From Paracoccus saliphilus (GTDB taxonomy: Bacteria; Pseudomonadota; Alphaproteobacteria; Rhodobacterales; Rhodobacteraceae), in contig QKYL01000110.1 of assembly GCA_003255745.1 (NCBI GenBank), positions 62,001-126,000 of the forward strand: DNA of 64,000 bases, in the 5' to 3' direction. Positions 9,428 through 18,044 of the stretch are shown here, one piece after another. Below the pieces are notes generated by a model. That model was not told the origin of the DNA, did no database searches, and was given only the letters and a program-made list of their open reading frames with translations. A program made the position numbers and the translations under genes. Position 1 is the first letter of the stretch, and every line of letters begins with the position of its first letter.

Positions 9428-10057
9428 TCAGTCGCGGATGAAGCGGCTGTCCTTGATCTGGTCCCAGGCCCAGACAACCTCGGACAGGCGATCCTCGTCC
9501 GACCGGTCGCCGCCGTTCATGTCCGGGTGCAGGTCCTTGACCAGCGACTTGTACTGCTTGCGGATTTCAGCGCGGGTCCAGCTGTCCTTGGCCTCAAGGA
9601 TGTCCAGCGCCCGGCGTTCGGTGGGGGGCAACTTGCGCGTGCTGACTTGCGCGCGCGCCTCGGGGGCCGTGCCGTTGGCGCCCAGGATCTCCAGCGGGTC
9701 GCTGACGCCGTGGCGGGCCCACTTGTCCTCCTGCGCGGCGCGACCAAAGGGCTTGGTCGGACGCTCCCAGACCGTAGCGTTGTCGATGAACTGCTGGAAC
9801 TCTTCCTCGGACTGGCCTTGGAAATAGTTCCAGTTCGCGTTGTATTCGCGGACATGCTCCTTGCAGAACCAGAAATAGTCGTCGAGGTTGCGGGGGTTCT
9901 TGGGCGCCCGGTACTGCCCGGCCTCCTCGCAGCCCTCGCGCTCGCAGATGCGGGTCGAGGTCTCGAAGGCACCCGACATCCCGCGCCGGCCCTTGGACTT
10001 GCGCTTCTTGTCCTTGGCGGCCGAGATGTCGAAACCGAACGGGTCGTTCTTGCTCAT
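9428..10057 (-). CDS. J-domain (DnaJ-like) co-chaperone
   Basis: A 209-residue protein whose J domain is at the C-terminus (about 145-205), with the HPD tripeptide at 177-179 needed to stimulate DnaK ATPase. It lacks the Gly/Phe and zinc-finger regions of true DnaJ. The N-terminal 140 residues hold a lysine-rich start and a cysteine-containing segment (Cys38, Cys43, Cys65 in a CEREGCEE / FWFCKEH context) whose function I do not know; the cysteines could bind a metal. It is divergent from bolA with an 81-nt gap. Confidence 0.85.
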   Translation of the reverse strand: MSKNDPFGFDISAAKDKKRKSKGRRGMSGAFETSTRICEREGCEEAGQYRAPKNPRNLDDYFWFCKEHVREYNANWNYFQGQSEEEFQQFIDNATVWERPTKPFGRAAQEDKWARHGVSDPLEILGANGTAPEARAQVSTRKLPPTERRALDILEAKDSWTRAEIRKQYKSLVKDLHPDMNGGDRSDEDRLSEVVWAWDQIKDSRFIRD

Positions 10058-10138
10058 GAAGGGGCACCTTTGCGACTCGGAGGCGGCAGTTTATGCCATT
10101 TGGCGGGACATGAAAGACCTTGACGGAAGGATAAGTGG

Positions 10139-10390
10139 ATGATCGCGGACAAGATGGCGGAACGTCTGGCTGGGCTGAAGCCCACCCAGCTGGAGGTGAT
10201 CGACGAAAGCGAAAGCCACCGGGGACATTCGGGCTTTCGCGAAGGCGGGGAAAGCCATTTCCGCATCCGCATGGCCAGTCCCGCTTTTTCGGGGCTGACA
10301 CGTCTGCAGCGGCACAGGCTGGTCCATGCAACGCTCGGCGACATCGTGCCGCAGATCCACGCCCTGGCGCTGGAGCTGACGGAAAGCTGA
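10139..10390 (+). CDS. bolA: BolA family protein
   Basis: An 83-residue protein of the BolA family. These work with monothiol glutaredoxins in iron-sulfur cluster handling and in some bacteria affect cell shape and stress regulation. The fold is recognised by the ESHRGHSGFR segment followed by SHFRIRMASPAF and the conserved histidine in RLVHATLGDI, the likely cluster ligand. A GGAAGG ribosome binding site ends 8 nt before the ATG. It is transcribed divergently from the J-domain gene; no glutaredoxin gene is adjacent. Confidence 0.92.
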   Translation: MIADKMAERLAGLKPTQLEVIDESESHRGHSGFREGGESHFRIRMASPAFSGLTRLQRHRLVHATLGDIVPQIHALALELTES

Positions 10391-10469
10391 ACCGTTAGCG
10401 CCTACGGTCTTGCCGCACCCGGCGGCGGGTCTTAGAAGCGCCTATGACCTGAACAAAAGGGACGAGGAC

Positions 10470-11438
10470 ATGACCGCACCGAAGGATTTCAACGACCGTA
10501 TGCTGTCTCTGGGACTGGCGCGCGTCAGCGAGGCCGCGGCCCACGCCTCGGCCCTGCTGATCGGACATGGGGACGAAAAGGCTGCCGACCAGGCCGCCGT
10601 CAACGCCATGCGCGACCAGCTGAACATGCTGGACATCAAGGGCGTGGTCGTCATCGGCGAAGGCGAGCGTGACGAGGCGCCGATGCTGTTCATCGGCGAG
10701 GAAGTCGGCACCGGCGACGGTCCCGAGGTGGACATCGCGCTGGACCCGCTGGAAGGCACCACCCTGACCGCCAAGGACATGCCGAACGCGCTGACCGTGA
10801 TCGCCATGGCCCCGCGCGGCACGCTGCTGCATGCGCCCGACGTTTATATGGACAAGCTGGCCGTGGGTCCGGGTTATCCCGTCGACGTGGTCAGCCTGGA
10901 CATGTCCCCGGCCGATCGCGTGCGTGCCCTGGCCCGCGCCCGCGGCGTGTCGGACCGTGACATCACCGTCTGCATCCTGGAGCGTCCGCGCCACGAAGAG
11001 ATGATTGCAGAGGTCCGCCAGACCGGCGCCGCGATCCGCCTGATCACCGACGGCGACGTGGCCGGCGTGATCCATTGCGCCGAGGCCGAACTGACCGGCA
11101 TCGACATGTATATGGGTTCGGGCGGGGCGCCCGAGGGCGTTCTGGCGGCGGCGGCGCTGAAATGCATGGGCGGCCAGATGTGGGGCCGGCTGCTGTTCCG
11201 CAACGATGATGAAAAGGGCCGCGCCCGCAAGGCCGGGATCACCGATCTGGACCGCGTTTATTCCCGCAACGACCTGGTGACTGCTGACGTGATTTTTGCG
11301 GCGACGGGCGTGACCAACGGCTCGATCGTGGCAGGGGTCAAGCGCGAGCCCGGCTATCTGACGACCGAGACGATCCTGATGCGTTCAAAGACCGGTTCGG
11401 TACGGCGGATGATCTATCGCAACCCGATCAAGTCCTGA
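10470..11438 (+). CDS. glpX: Fructose-1,6-bisphosphatase class II (GlpX type)
   Basis: Metal-dependent phosphatase converting fructose 1,6-bisphosphate (and in some relatives sedoheptulose 1,7-bisphosphate) to the monophosphate, for gluconeogenesis. The 322-residue length and the motifs VVIGEGERDEAPML (metal-binding acidic residues), DPLEGTTLTAKDMPNA and the glycine-rich substrate loop GSGGAPEGVLAAAALK are typical of GlpX. The ATG at 10470 follows GGGACGAGGAC; the frame is open 20 codons further upstream without a better start. It runs in the same direction as recJ, separated by a hairpin repeat. Confidence 0.94.
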   Translation: MTAPKDFNDRMLSLGLARVSEAAAHASALLIGHGDEKAADQAAVNAMRDQLNMLDIKGVVVIGEGERDEAPMLFIGEEVGTGDGPEVDIALDPLEGTTLTAKDMPNALTVIAMAPRGTLLHAPDVYMDKLAVGPGYPVDVVSLDMSPADRVRALARARGVSDRDITVCILERPRHEEMIAEVRQTGAAIRLITDGDVAGVIHCAEAELTGIDMYMGSGGAPEGVLAAAALKCMGGQMWGRLLFRNDDEKGRARKAGITDLDRVYSRNDLVTADVIFAATGVTNGSIVAGVKREPGYLTTETILMRSKTGSVRRMIYRNPIKS

Positions 11439-11447
11439 CCGGAACAA

Positions 11448-11506
11448 GGGGGCGCTGCCCCCGCCCCGTTCCGGGGCTCCCCCGGGGTATTTTTGCAAAG
11501 AAGAAG
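11448..11506 (+). repeat. Interspersed GC hairpin repeat, type 2, copy a (glpX-recJ junction)
   Basis: The 75-bp glpX-recJ junction holds two back-to-back inverted repeats (GGGGGC/GCCCCC with a 3-nt loop at 11448-11462, and GCCCC/GGGGC at 11463-11477). They are followed by a block CCCCGGGGTATTT and a purine-rich end AAAGAAGAAG that can serve as the recJ ribosome binding site. The same block and tail occur on the minus strand between fabD and fabG (44707-44762). The hairpin plus short T run could attenuate transcription between the two genes. Confidence 0.7.
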
Positions 11507-11513
11507 TGACGGC

Positions 11514-13250
11514 GTGGCATTTCTGGGAATCGAAAGCTCGCTGACCGGGCGGCGCTGGATCGGCCCGGAGGCGGATCTGGAGCGCCGGGCCGAGGGTCTG
11601 GCGCAACAGGCCGGGCTGCCCCTGCCGGTGGCGCGGGTGCTGGCCGACCGGGGCGTTGCGCCCGACGGCTGCGACGGCTTTCTGACGCCCCGGCTGCGGG
11701 ACCTGCTGCCGGACCCTTTGGCCCTGCGGGACATGGCCCAAGCGGCCGAACGGCTGGTCGAAGCGGCGGTGCAGGGTCAGCGGATCGCGATATTCGCCGA
11801 TTATGACGTCGACGGCGGATCCTCGGCCGCGCTGCTGCTGGACTGGCTGCACCGGCAGGGCCGCGAGGCGACGCTGTATATCCCCGACCGCATCGACGAA
11901 GGCTATGGCCCGAACGTGCCTGCCATGACCGGGCTTGCCGCCGCGCATGACCTGATCGTCTGCGTCGACTGCGGCACGCTGAGCCATGAGGCTTTGGCCG
12001 CCGCCGCGGGATGTGACGTGATCGTTCTGGACCACCACCTGGGCGGAGAGACGCTGCCCCCTGCGCTGGCCGTGGTGAACCCCAACCGTATGGACGAGGA
12101 TGGCAGCCTGGGCCATCTTTGCGCCGCCGGGGTGGTCTTTCTGACCCTGGTGCAGGCGGGCCGCGTGCTGCGGTCGCGGGGCCTGCCGGAACCTGACCTG
12201 ATGTCGATGCTGGACCTGGTGGCCTTGGCCACAGTGGCCGATGTGGCGCCGCTGGTGGGCGTCAACCGCGCCTTTGTCCGGCAGGGTCTGGCGATCATGG
12301 CGCGGCGCCAGCGGCCGGGCCTTGTCGCGCTTTCCGACATCGCGCGGCTGGACGGGCCGCCTGCCGCGTTTCACCTGGGCTTTCTTCTGGGTCCGCGCAT
12401 CAATGCCGGCGGGCGCGTGGGGCGGGCGGATCTGGGCGCCCTGTGCCTGTCCTGCCGCGATCCGCATCGTGCCGACGCCTTGGCGCGGCAACTGGACGAG
12501 CTGAACCGCGACCGCCGCGCGATCGAGGCCGCCGTGCGCGACGAGGCGCTGGCGCAGGTCGAGGCCCGGGGCGAGCCCCGGCTGTCCTGGGCCGCCGGGG
12601 CCGGTTGGCATCCGGGCGTCGTTGGCATTGTCGCGGCGCGCGTCAAGGAAGCGACGGACCTGCCCTCGGTCGTGATCGGCGTGGAAGGCGGCATCGGCAA
12701 GGGCAGCGCGCGCTCGGTGCCCGGCGTCGATCTGGGCCGGGCGATCCAGCGCCTGGCACGCGAAGGGCTGCTGCTGAAGGGCGGCGGTCATGAAATGGCT
12801 GCCGGCCTGACCGTGGAGGAGGCGAAGATCGCGCTGGCGATGGAGCGTCTGGCCGAGCTGATCGCCCCCGACCTGGCCGGCCGGACCGGCGGGCGCGACC
12901 TGCGCATCTCGGGCCTGCTGGAACCGCAGGGCGCCACGCCTGCCATGTTCCGGATGCTGGAGGATGCCGGTCCCTTCGGACAGGCCGCCCCGGCGCCGCG
13001 TTTCGCCTTTGCCGACCAGTTGATCGACAGCGCGGCGACGATGGGCGACCGCCACCTGCGCCTGCAGTTCCGCAGCCCAAGCGCGCCCGCGCTGGAGGCC
13101 GTTGCCTGGGGCGCGATGGACGGCCCGCTTGGCCCGTCGCTGATCGGCGCCCGCGGCCGGCGCTTTCACCTGGCTGGCAAGCTGGAACTGTCGACCTGGG
13201 GCGGGCGCGAGCGGCTGCGGCTGCGCCTGGACGACGCCGCGCCGGTTTGA
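11514..13250 (+). CDS. recJ: Single-stranded-DNA-specific 5'-3' exonuclease RecJ
   Basis: Exonuclease of the DHH family used in RecF-pathway recombination and in base excision and mismatch repair. The 578-residue protein shows DYDVDG (96-101), VDCGT (151-155), DHH (173-175) and the LLGPRINAGGR segment (291-301), then the DHHA1 motif GGGHEMAAG (423-431) and the C-terminal OB-fold region. The start chosen is GTG 11514, preceded by AAGAAG about 8 nt upstream; a TTG at 11493 would add seven residues but lies inside the repeat. It is probably partly co-transcribed with glpX. Confidence 0.94.
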   Translation: MAFLGIESSLTGRRWIGPEADLERRAEGLAQQAGLPLPVARVLADRGVAPDGCDGFLTPRLRDLLPDPLALRDMAQAAERLVEAAVQGQRIAIFADYDVDGGSSAALLLDWLHRQGREATLYIPDRIDEGYGPNVPAMTGLAAAHDLIVCVDCGTLSHEALAAAAGCDVIVLDHHLGGETLPPALAVVNPNRMDEDGSLGHLCAAGVVFLTLVQAGRVLRSRGLPEPDLMSMLDLVALATVADVAPLVGVNRAFVRQGLAIMARRQRPGLVALSDIARLDGPPAAFHLGFLLGPRINAGGRVGRADLGALCLSCRDPHRADALARQLDELNRDRRAIEAAVRDEALAQVEARGEPRLSWAAGAGWHPGVVGIVAARVKEATDLPSVVIGVEGGIGKGSARSVPGVDLGRAIQRLAREGLLLKGGGHEMAAGLTVEEAKIALAMERLAELIAPDLAGRTGGRDLRISGLLEPQGATPAMFRMLEDAGPFGQAAPAPRFAFADQLIDSAATMGDRHLRLQFRSPSAPALEAVAWGAMDGPLGPSLIGARGRRFHLAGKLELSTWGGRERLRLRLDDAAPV

Positions 13251-13346
13251 GCGGCCATAAAGGCAACCGCATCGCCGGCCGGGGGGTTCTGGTCACGCGG
13301 AAGGGGCACCGCTAACCTGCCCGCGACACGGACAGAGGAGACTGCG

Positions 13347-14039
13347 ATGCAACTGACCTGGCTTGGCCATTCGGGCTTTCGTCTGGAAATCGAAGGGGCC
13401 GTCATCCTGATCGACCCCTGGATGACCGGCAATCCCAGCTTTCCGCCCGAGGCGCGCGAGGCGGCCGTGCAGGGCGCCACGCATATCCTGCTGACCCACG
13501 GCCATGGCGACCACAGCGGCGACACGCTGGCGCTGGCCAAGCAGCTGAAGATCCCGGTGGTGGGCATCTTCGACCTCATCAGCCATTGGGAGAGCACCGA
13601 AGGGATCGAGGGGATCGGCTTCAACAAGGGCGGCACCGTGGACCTGGGCGGAGCCAAGGTGACGATGGTCAATGCGACGCATTCCAGCTCGATCTCCGGG
13701 CCCGACGGGCCGATCTATGCGGGCCACGAATCGGGCTACATGATCGCCGGTGAAGGCCACGTGATCTATCTGTCGGGCGATACCGACATCATGGCCGACA
13801 TGGAATGGATGGGCGACTATCACAAGCCGGATATCGGCATCCTCTGCGCCGGCGGGCATTTCACCATGGACATGGCGCGGGCAACCTATGCGGCGCGGCG
13901 CTATTTCAATTTCAAGACCGTCATTCCTTGCCATTACAAGACCTTCCCGCAGCTGGAACAGTCAGCCCAAGCCCTGATCGACGGCCTGCCCGGCGTGCAG
14001 GTGATCGAGCCCCAGGTGATGAAGGCGATCACACTATGA
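13347..14039 (+). CDS. UPF0173 metal-dependent hydrolase (metallo-beta-lactamase fold)
   Basis: A 230-residue member of the UPF0173 family. The metal-binding signature HGHGDH is at residues 51-56, preceded by the N-terminal beta strand MQLTWLGHSGF and followed by further ligands in NATHSS, LSGDTD and PCHYKTF. The natural substrate is not known for the family. An AGAGGAGA ribosome binding site precedes the ATG. Its last codons overlap the start of the aminopeptidase gene by 4 nt (ATGA), so the two are translationally coupled. Confidence 0.9.
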   Translation: MQLTWLGHSGFRLEIEGAVILIDPWMTGNPSFPPEAREAAVQGATHILLTHGHGDHSGDTLALAKQLKIPVVGIFDLISHWESTEGIEGIGFNKGGTVDLGGAKVTMVNATHSSSISGPDGPIYAGHESGYMIAGEGHVIYLSGDTDIMADMEWMGDYHKPDIGILCAGGHFTMDMARATYAARRYFNFKTVIPCHYKTFPQLEQSAQALIDGLPGVQVIEPQVMKAITL

Positions 14040-15835
14040 GCTTCCAGAGCTTTGACGACCCCGCCGGCGGCGGCGACCACGCGGCCCGGCTGACGGCCCT
14101 CCGCGCAAAAATGCGGGACCAGCACCTGGCGGCCTTTATCGTACCGCGCGCCGATGCGCATCAGGGCGAATACGTCGCCGATGCCGATGCGCGGCTGGCA
14201 TGGCTGACCGGCTTCACCGGCAGCGCGGGTTTCGCCATTGTCACGCAGGACCGGGCCGCTGTCTTCATCGACGGGCGATACCGGGTGCAGGTCCGCGCGC
14301 AGATCGACCTGCGGCATTTCACACCGGTGCCCTGGCCCGAAACCCGGCCGTCGGAGTGGCTGCGCGAGGTTCTGCCGCAAGGCGGGCGCGTGGGCTTTGA
14401 CCCTTGGCTGCACACGCGCAAGGAAATCAGCACAATGGAGGCTGCGCTGGCCGAACATTCCATTGCCCTGATCGCAGTCGAGACCAACCCGGTCGACGCC
14501 GTCTGGCCCGACCGCCCCGCCCCGCCGGTGGGCGCGGCCCGCATCCACGACGAGGCGCTGGCAGGCGAAAGCGCCGCGCAGAAGCGGTCGCGCTTGGCCG
14601 CCGAACTGAAGGCCGCGGGACAGGCCGCAGCCTTCCTGTCGCTGCCTGATTCAATCTCGTGGCTGCTCAACATCCGGGGCAGCGACCTGCCCAAAAACCC
14701 GGTGGTGCAGGCCTTTGCTGTGCTGTCGGACAACGGCGACCTGTCGCTTTTCGCCGATCCTGCCAAGTTCGACGACAGCCTGCGCGCGCATCTGGGCAAC
14801 CAAGTCTCGATCCTACCGCCCGAGTCGCTTTCGGCCGCGCTGACCGACCTTGAGGGGCCGGTGCGCCTGGACCCCGGCAGCGCACCCGAAGCCGCCTTCC
14901 GCATTTTGGAGGACGCGGGCACCAATGTTGTCCCCGGCCCCGATCCGGCGGTCCTGCCCAAGGCGCGCAAGAACGCGGCCGAAATGGCGGGCATGCGCGC
15001 GGCCCATCACAGGGACGGCCTGGCGATGGTGCGCCTGCTGGCCTGGCTGGACGGGCAGGAACCCGCCGCCCTGACCGAGATCGACGTGGTCCGGCACCTG
15101 GAGGATCTGCGGCGCGAGGCGGGCATCCTCGACATCAGCTTTGACACGATCATGGGGGCGGGTCCCAACGGCGCCATCGTCCATTACCGCGTGACCGAGG
15201 CGACGAACCGGCATCTGGCCGAGGGCGACCTGCTGCTGATCGATTCGGGCGGGCAATATGCAGACGGCACGACCGACATCACCCGGACCGTGGCCCTGGG
15301 CCAGGCGCGGGCCGATGCGATAGCGCCGTTTACCGCCGTGCTGCGGGGGATGATCGCGCTCAGCCGGGCGCGCTTTCCCAAAGGCGTGGCGGGGGCGCAT
15401 CTGGACGCGCTGGCGCGGCAGTTCCTCTGGGCCGAAGGCATGGATTTCGATCACGGCACGGGCCATGGCGTCGGCGCCGCCCTTTGCGTTCATGAAGGCC
15501 CGGTCCGCATCAGCCGCGTCAGCGACATGGCGCTTGAAGCGGGTATGATCCTGTCGAACGAGCCCGGCTATTACCGCGAGGGCAGCTTTGGCATCCGGAT
15601 CGAGAACTTGGTCGCCGTCACCGAGGCCGAGGCCGAACCCGGCCGTCGCATGTTGGGCTTCGAGACGCTGACGCTCTGCCCGATCGACCGCCGCCTGATC
15701 GATTTGCACGCCCTGTCACGCGACGAACGCGACTGGATCGACAATTATCACGCGCGGGTGCGCGACGCATTATTACCGGATCTGCAGGGGGCAGAGCGCG
15801 ACTGGCTGACCGCGGCCACGGCGCCCTTGACCTAG
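14036..15835 (+). CDS. Xaa-Pro aminopeptidase, M24B family
   Basis: Cytoplasmic metallopeptidase that removes an N-terminal residue before proline. At 599 residues it is the long form with two N-terminal creatinase-like domains and a C-terminal pita-bread domain, as in eukaryotic aminopeptidase P1. Metal-ligand motifs are visible: LLIDSGGQYADGTTDIT (two Asp), GTGHGVGAALCVHEGP (His), LSNEPGYY (Glu) and GIRIENL (Glu). The ATG at 14036 overlaps the stop of the upstream hydrolase gene; the reading frame is open further upstream but only as antisense-like sequence within that gene. It converges on the SDR gene. Confidence 0.92.
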   Translation: MSFQSFDDPAGGGDHAARLTALRAKMRDQHLAAFIVPRADAHQGEYVADADARLAWLTGFTGSAGFAIVTQDRAAVFIDGRYRVQVRAQIDLRHFTPVPWPETRPSEWLREVLPQGGRVGFDPWLHTRKEISTMEAALAEHSIALIAVETNPVDAVWPDRPAPPVGAARIHDEALAGESAAQKRSRLAAELKAAGQAAAFLSLPDSISWLLNIRGSDLPKNPVVQAFAVLSDNGDLSLFADPAKFDDSLRAHLGNQVSILPPESLSAALTDLEGPVRLDPGSAPEAAFRILEDAGTNVVPGPDPAVLPKARKNAAEMAGMRAAHHRDGLAMVRLLAWLDGQEPAALTEIDVVRHLEDLRREAGILDISFDTIMGAGPNGAIVHYRVTEATNRHLAEGDLLLIDSGGQYADGTTDITRTVALGQARADAIAPFTAVLRGMIALSRARFPKGVAGAHLDALARQFLWAEGMDFDHGTGHGVGAALCVHEGPVRISRVSDMALEAGMILSNEPGYYREGSFGIRIENLVAVTEAEAEPGRRMLGFETLTLCPIDRRLIDLHALSRDERDWIDNYHARVRDALLPDLQGAERDWLTAATAPLT

Positions 15836-15847
15836 GGGGCAGTGCGC

Positions 15848-15899
15848 CGCCCGGGGGGTGCGGGGGGCAGGCCGCCCCCCGCCGTCGCGGGACGCAAGT
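15848..15899. repeat. Interspersed hairpin repeat, type 1, copy a (convergent junction)
   Basis: A roughly 52-bp element between the convergent aminopeptidase and SDR genes. It contains a perfect stem GCGGGGGGC / GCCCCCCGC (15860-15868 with 15874-15882, 5-nt loop) followed by GTCGCGGGACGCAA at 15884-15897. A second copy with the same layout lies at 31402-31454, also between convergent genes, and has a compensating change in the stem. It probably acts as a two-way terminator, although no T run is present. Confidence 0.7.
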
Positions 15900-15909
15900 C
15901 TGCGTTCGG

Positions 15910-16575
15910 TCAAAGAGCGTCCAGAATCCGCTCGGCCTCGGCTTTGCAGGGCGTCAGGGCGGCGCGATCCTCGCCCGGATAGAACCGCGCACGAACGGCG
16001 GTCGGCATGGGCGCAGGCGTCTCGATCAACACACGCGGGCCGGTCTGCATGGTTTCCGCCCGCCAGCTTTGCGCCAAAGCGATCTGCGCGGCCTTGGTGG
16101 CCCCATAAGCGCCAAAAAACTTTTGCCCGCCGCGCGGGTCGTCAAAGAACATTGCCGTCCCACTGCGGACGCGCAGCAGCGGCTCCAAAAGGGCAATCAG
16201 GCCGCGCGTTACCTCGATGTTCAGCAGCACGGACTTGGACCAGTCGCGCGCCTCGATATGGGGTGCGGGGGCCATCGGTGCCGCGTGCACCGCACTATGC
16301 ACCCACAGGTCCAAGCCGCCCCATCGGCCCCGGATCGCCTCGACCATCTGCTGCATGGCCGCAGGCTCGGTCACGTCCATCGGCGCCAGCGTCGCCTGCC
16401 CGCCCGCGGCGCGGATGCGGTCGTCCAGTTCCTCCAGTGCGCCCACCGTTCGGGCCACCGCCAGCACGTGATAGCCGCGCGCGGCCAGCCCCTCGGCCAT
16501 CGCCGCGCCCAAGCCGCGTGAAGCCCCCGTCACCAGCGCCAGCCTGGGCGCTCCTGTCTGATCATGTTCACTCAT
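15910..16575 (-). CDS. Short-chain dehydrogenase/reductase
   Basis: A 221-residue NAD(P)-dependent oxidoreductase of the classical SDR family with unknown substrate. The nucleotide-binding motif is TGASRGLGAA near the N-terminus and the active-site Tyr-x3-Lys appears as YGATK. The catalytic serine region (SGTAMFFDDPRG) is not a textbook match. The ATG at 16575 (MSEHDQTGA) was preferred over an upstream alternative start that adds an unlikely 12-residue Gly-rich leader. It lies downstream of gltA but beyond that gene's terminator. Confidence 0.85.
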   Translation of the reverse strand: MSEHDQTGAPRLALVTGASRGLGAAMAEGLAARGYHVLAVARTVGALEELDDRIRAAGGQATLAPMDVTEPAAMQQMVEAIRGRWGGLDLWVHSAVHAAPMAPAPHIEARDWSKSVLLNIEVTRGLIALLEPLLRVRSGTAMFFDDPRGGQKFFGAYGATKAAQIALAQSWRAETMQTGPRVLIETPAPMPTAVRARFYPGEDRAALTPCKAEAERILDAL

Positions 16576-16634
16576 GCCCGACCAATTGCCACCGCCGTGC
16601 CCCCCGCGCAAGTCCCCCGGCCCGGCACATGAAA

Positions 16635-16658
16635 ACGGGGCCCGTAAATGGGCCCCGT
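16635..16658 (-). terminator. Rho-independent terminator of gltA
   Basis: A perfect 9-bp stem ACGGGGCCC / GGGCCCCGT with a 6-nt loop lies 21 nt past the gltA stop. Read on the minus strand it is followed by GTTTTC, a short T run. Confidence 0.75.
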
Positions 16659-16678
16659 CACGTCACGGAACAGCAGGT

Positions 16679-17968
16679 TCAGCGCGCCGTCAGGTCGACA
16701 TAGTCGCGCTTCTCGCTGCCCACATACAGCTGGCGCGGGCGGCCGATCTTGTTCTGCGGATCGCCGATCATTTCCTTCCACTGCGCGATCCAGCCCACCG
16801 TGCGCGACAGCGCAAAGATCGGCGTGAACATCGAGGTCGGGAAGCCCATCGCCTCCAGGATGATGCCCGAATAGAAATCGACGTTGGGATAAAGCTTCTT
16901 CTCGATGAAGTACTCATCCTCCAGCGCGATCTTCTCCAGCTCCTTGGCGACCTGCAGCGTCGGGTTGTTCTTGACGCCCAGCAGGTCCAGGACCTCGTCG
17001 GCGGATTCCTTCATGACCGTCGCGCGCGGGTCAAAGTTCTTGTAGACCCGATGACCAAAGCCCATCAGCTTGAAAGGATCGGACTTGTCCTTGGCGCGGG
17101 CGATGAACTCGGGGATCCGCTCCACGGTGCCGATCTCGCGCAGCATCTCCAGGCAGGCTTGGTTCGCGCCGCCGTGGGCGGGACCCCACAGGCAAGCGAT
17201 GCCGGCCGCGATGCAGGCAAACGGGTTCGCCCCCGACGAGCCCGCCAGGCGCACGGTCGAAGTCGAGGCGTTCTGTTCGTGATCCGCATGCAAGGTAAAG
17301 ATGCGGTCCATCGCCCGGGCCAGCGCCGGATCGACGGTATATTTCTCGGCCGGAACCGAAAAACACATGTGCAGGAAGTTGCTGGCGTAATCCAACTCGT
17401 TCTGCGGATAAACGAAGGGCTGGCCAATCGAATACTTGTAGGCCATTGCCGCGATGGTGGGCACCTTCGCGATCAGCCGGATTGCGGCCACTTCGCGCTG
17501 CCACGGATCGGCCACATCGGTCGAGTCGTGATAAAACGCCGACATGGCCCCGATCACGCCGACCATCGTGGCCATCGGATGCGCGTCCCGGCGGAAGCCG
17601 CGGAAGAAGTTGTGCATCTGCTCGTGCACCATCGTGTGGCGCGTGACGCGGCCTTCGAAATCCGACATTTGCTCGGCCGTGGGCAGCTCGCCGTAAAGCA
17701 GCAGATAGCAGACTTCAAGGTAATGCGACTTGCCCGCCAGCTGCTCGATCGGATAGCCGCGATACCACAGCTCTCCCTTGTCGCCGTCGATGAAGGTGAT
17801 GGTCGAATCGCAGCTGGCCGTCGATGTGAAGCCGGGGTCATAGGTGAACACGTCCGCCTGGCCATACAGCTTGCGGATGTCCAGCACGTCCGGACCCTTG
17901 GTCGGGCTGAGGATAGGCAGATCGAATTCCTGGTCGTTGATTCGCAGTTTGGCGCTCTTGTCGGCCAT
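16679..17968 (-). CDS. gltA: Citrate synthase
   Basis: Entry enzyme of the TCA cycle, joining acetyl-CoA and oxaloacetate. The 429-residue length fits the Gram-negative type II (hexameric, NADH-sensitive) enzyme. Conserved features include [11 protein letters not shown], the active-site histidine segments [11 protein letters not shown] and [13 protein letters not shown], and the C-terminal aspartate region [12 protein letters not shown] with the family ending near RPRQLYVG. The ATG at 17968 gives the standard N-terminus MADKSAKL. It follows gltX with a 76-nt gap and is closed by a clear terminator. Confidence 0.97.
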   Translation of the reverse strand: MADKSAKLRINDQEFDLPILSPTKGPDVLDIRKLYGQADVFTYDPGFTSTASCDSTITFIDGDKGELWYRGYPIEQLAGKSHYLEVCYLLLYGELPTAEQMSDFEGRVTRHTMVHEQMHNFFRGFRRDAHPMATMVGVIGAMSAFYHDSTDVADPWQREVAAIRLIAKVPTIAAMAYKYSIGQPFVYPQNELDYASNFLHMCFSVPAEKYTVDPALARAMDRIFTLHADHEQNASTSTVRLAGSSGANPFACIAAGIACLWGPAHGGANQACLEMLREIGTVERIPEFIARAKDKSDPFKLMGFGHRVYKNFDPRATVMKESADEVLDLLGVKNNPTLQVAKELEKIALEDEYFIEKKLYPNVDFYSGIILEAMGFPTSMFTPIFALSRTVGWIAQWKEMIGDPQNKIGRPRQLYVGSEKRDYVDLTAR

Positions 17969-18044
17969 CCTAAGAGTCCTTTCCGGCTAGGCCGGCCCTT
18001 CCGCCGCAAAGATCGTCAGACGGCCCGGCATGTGGAGACAGGCT

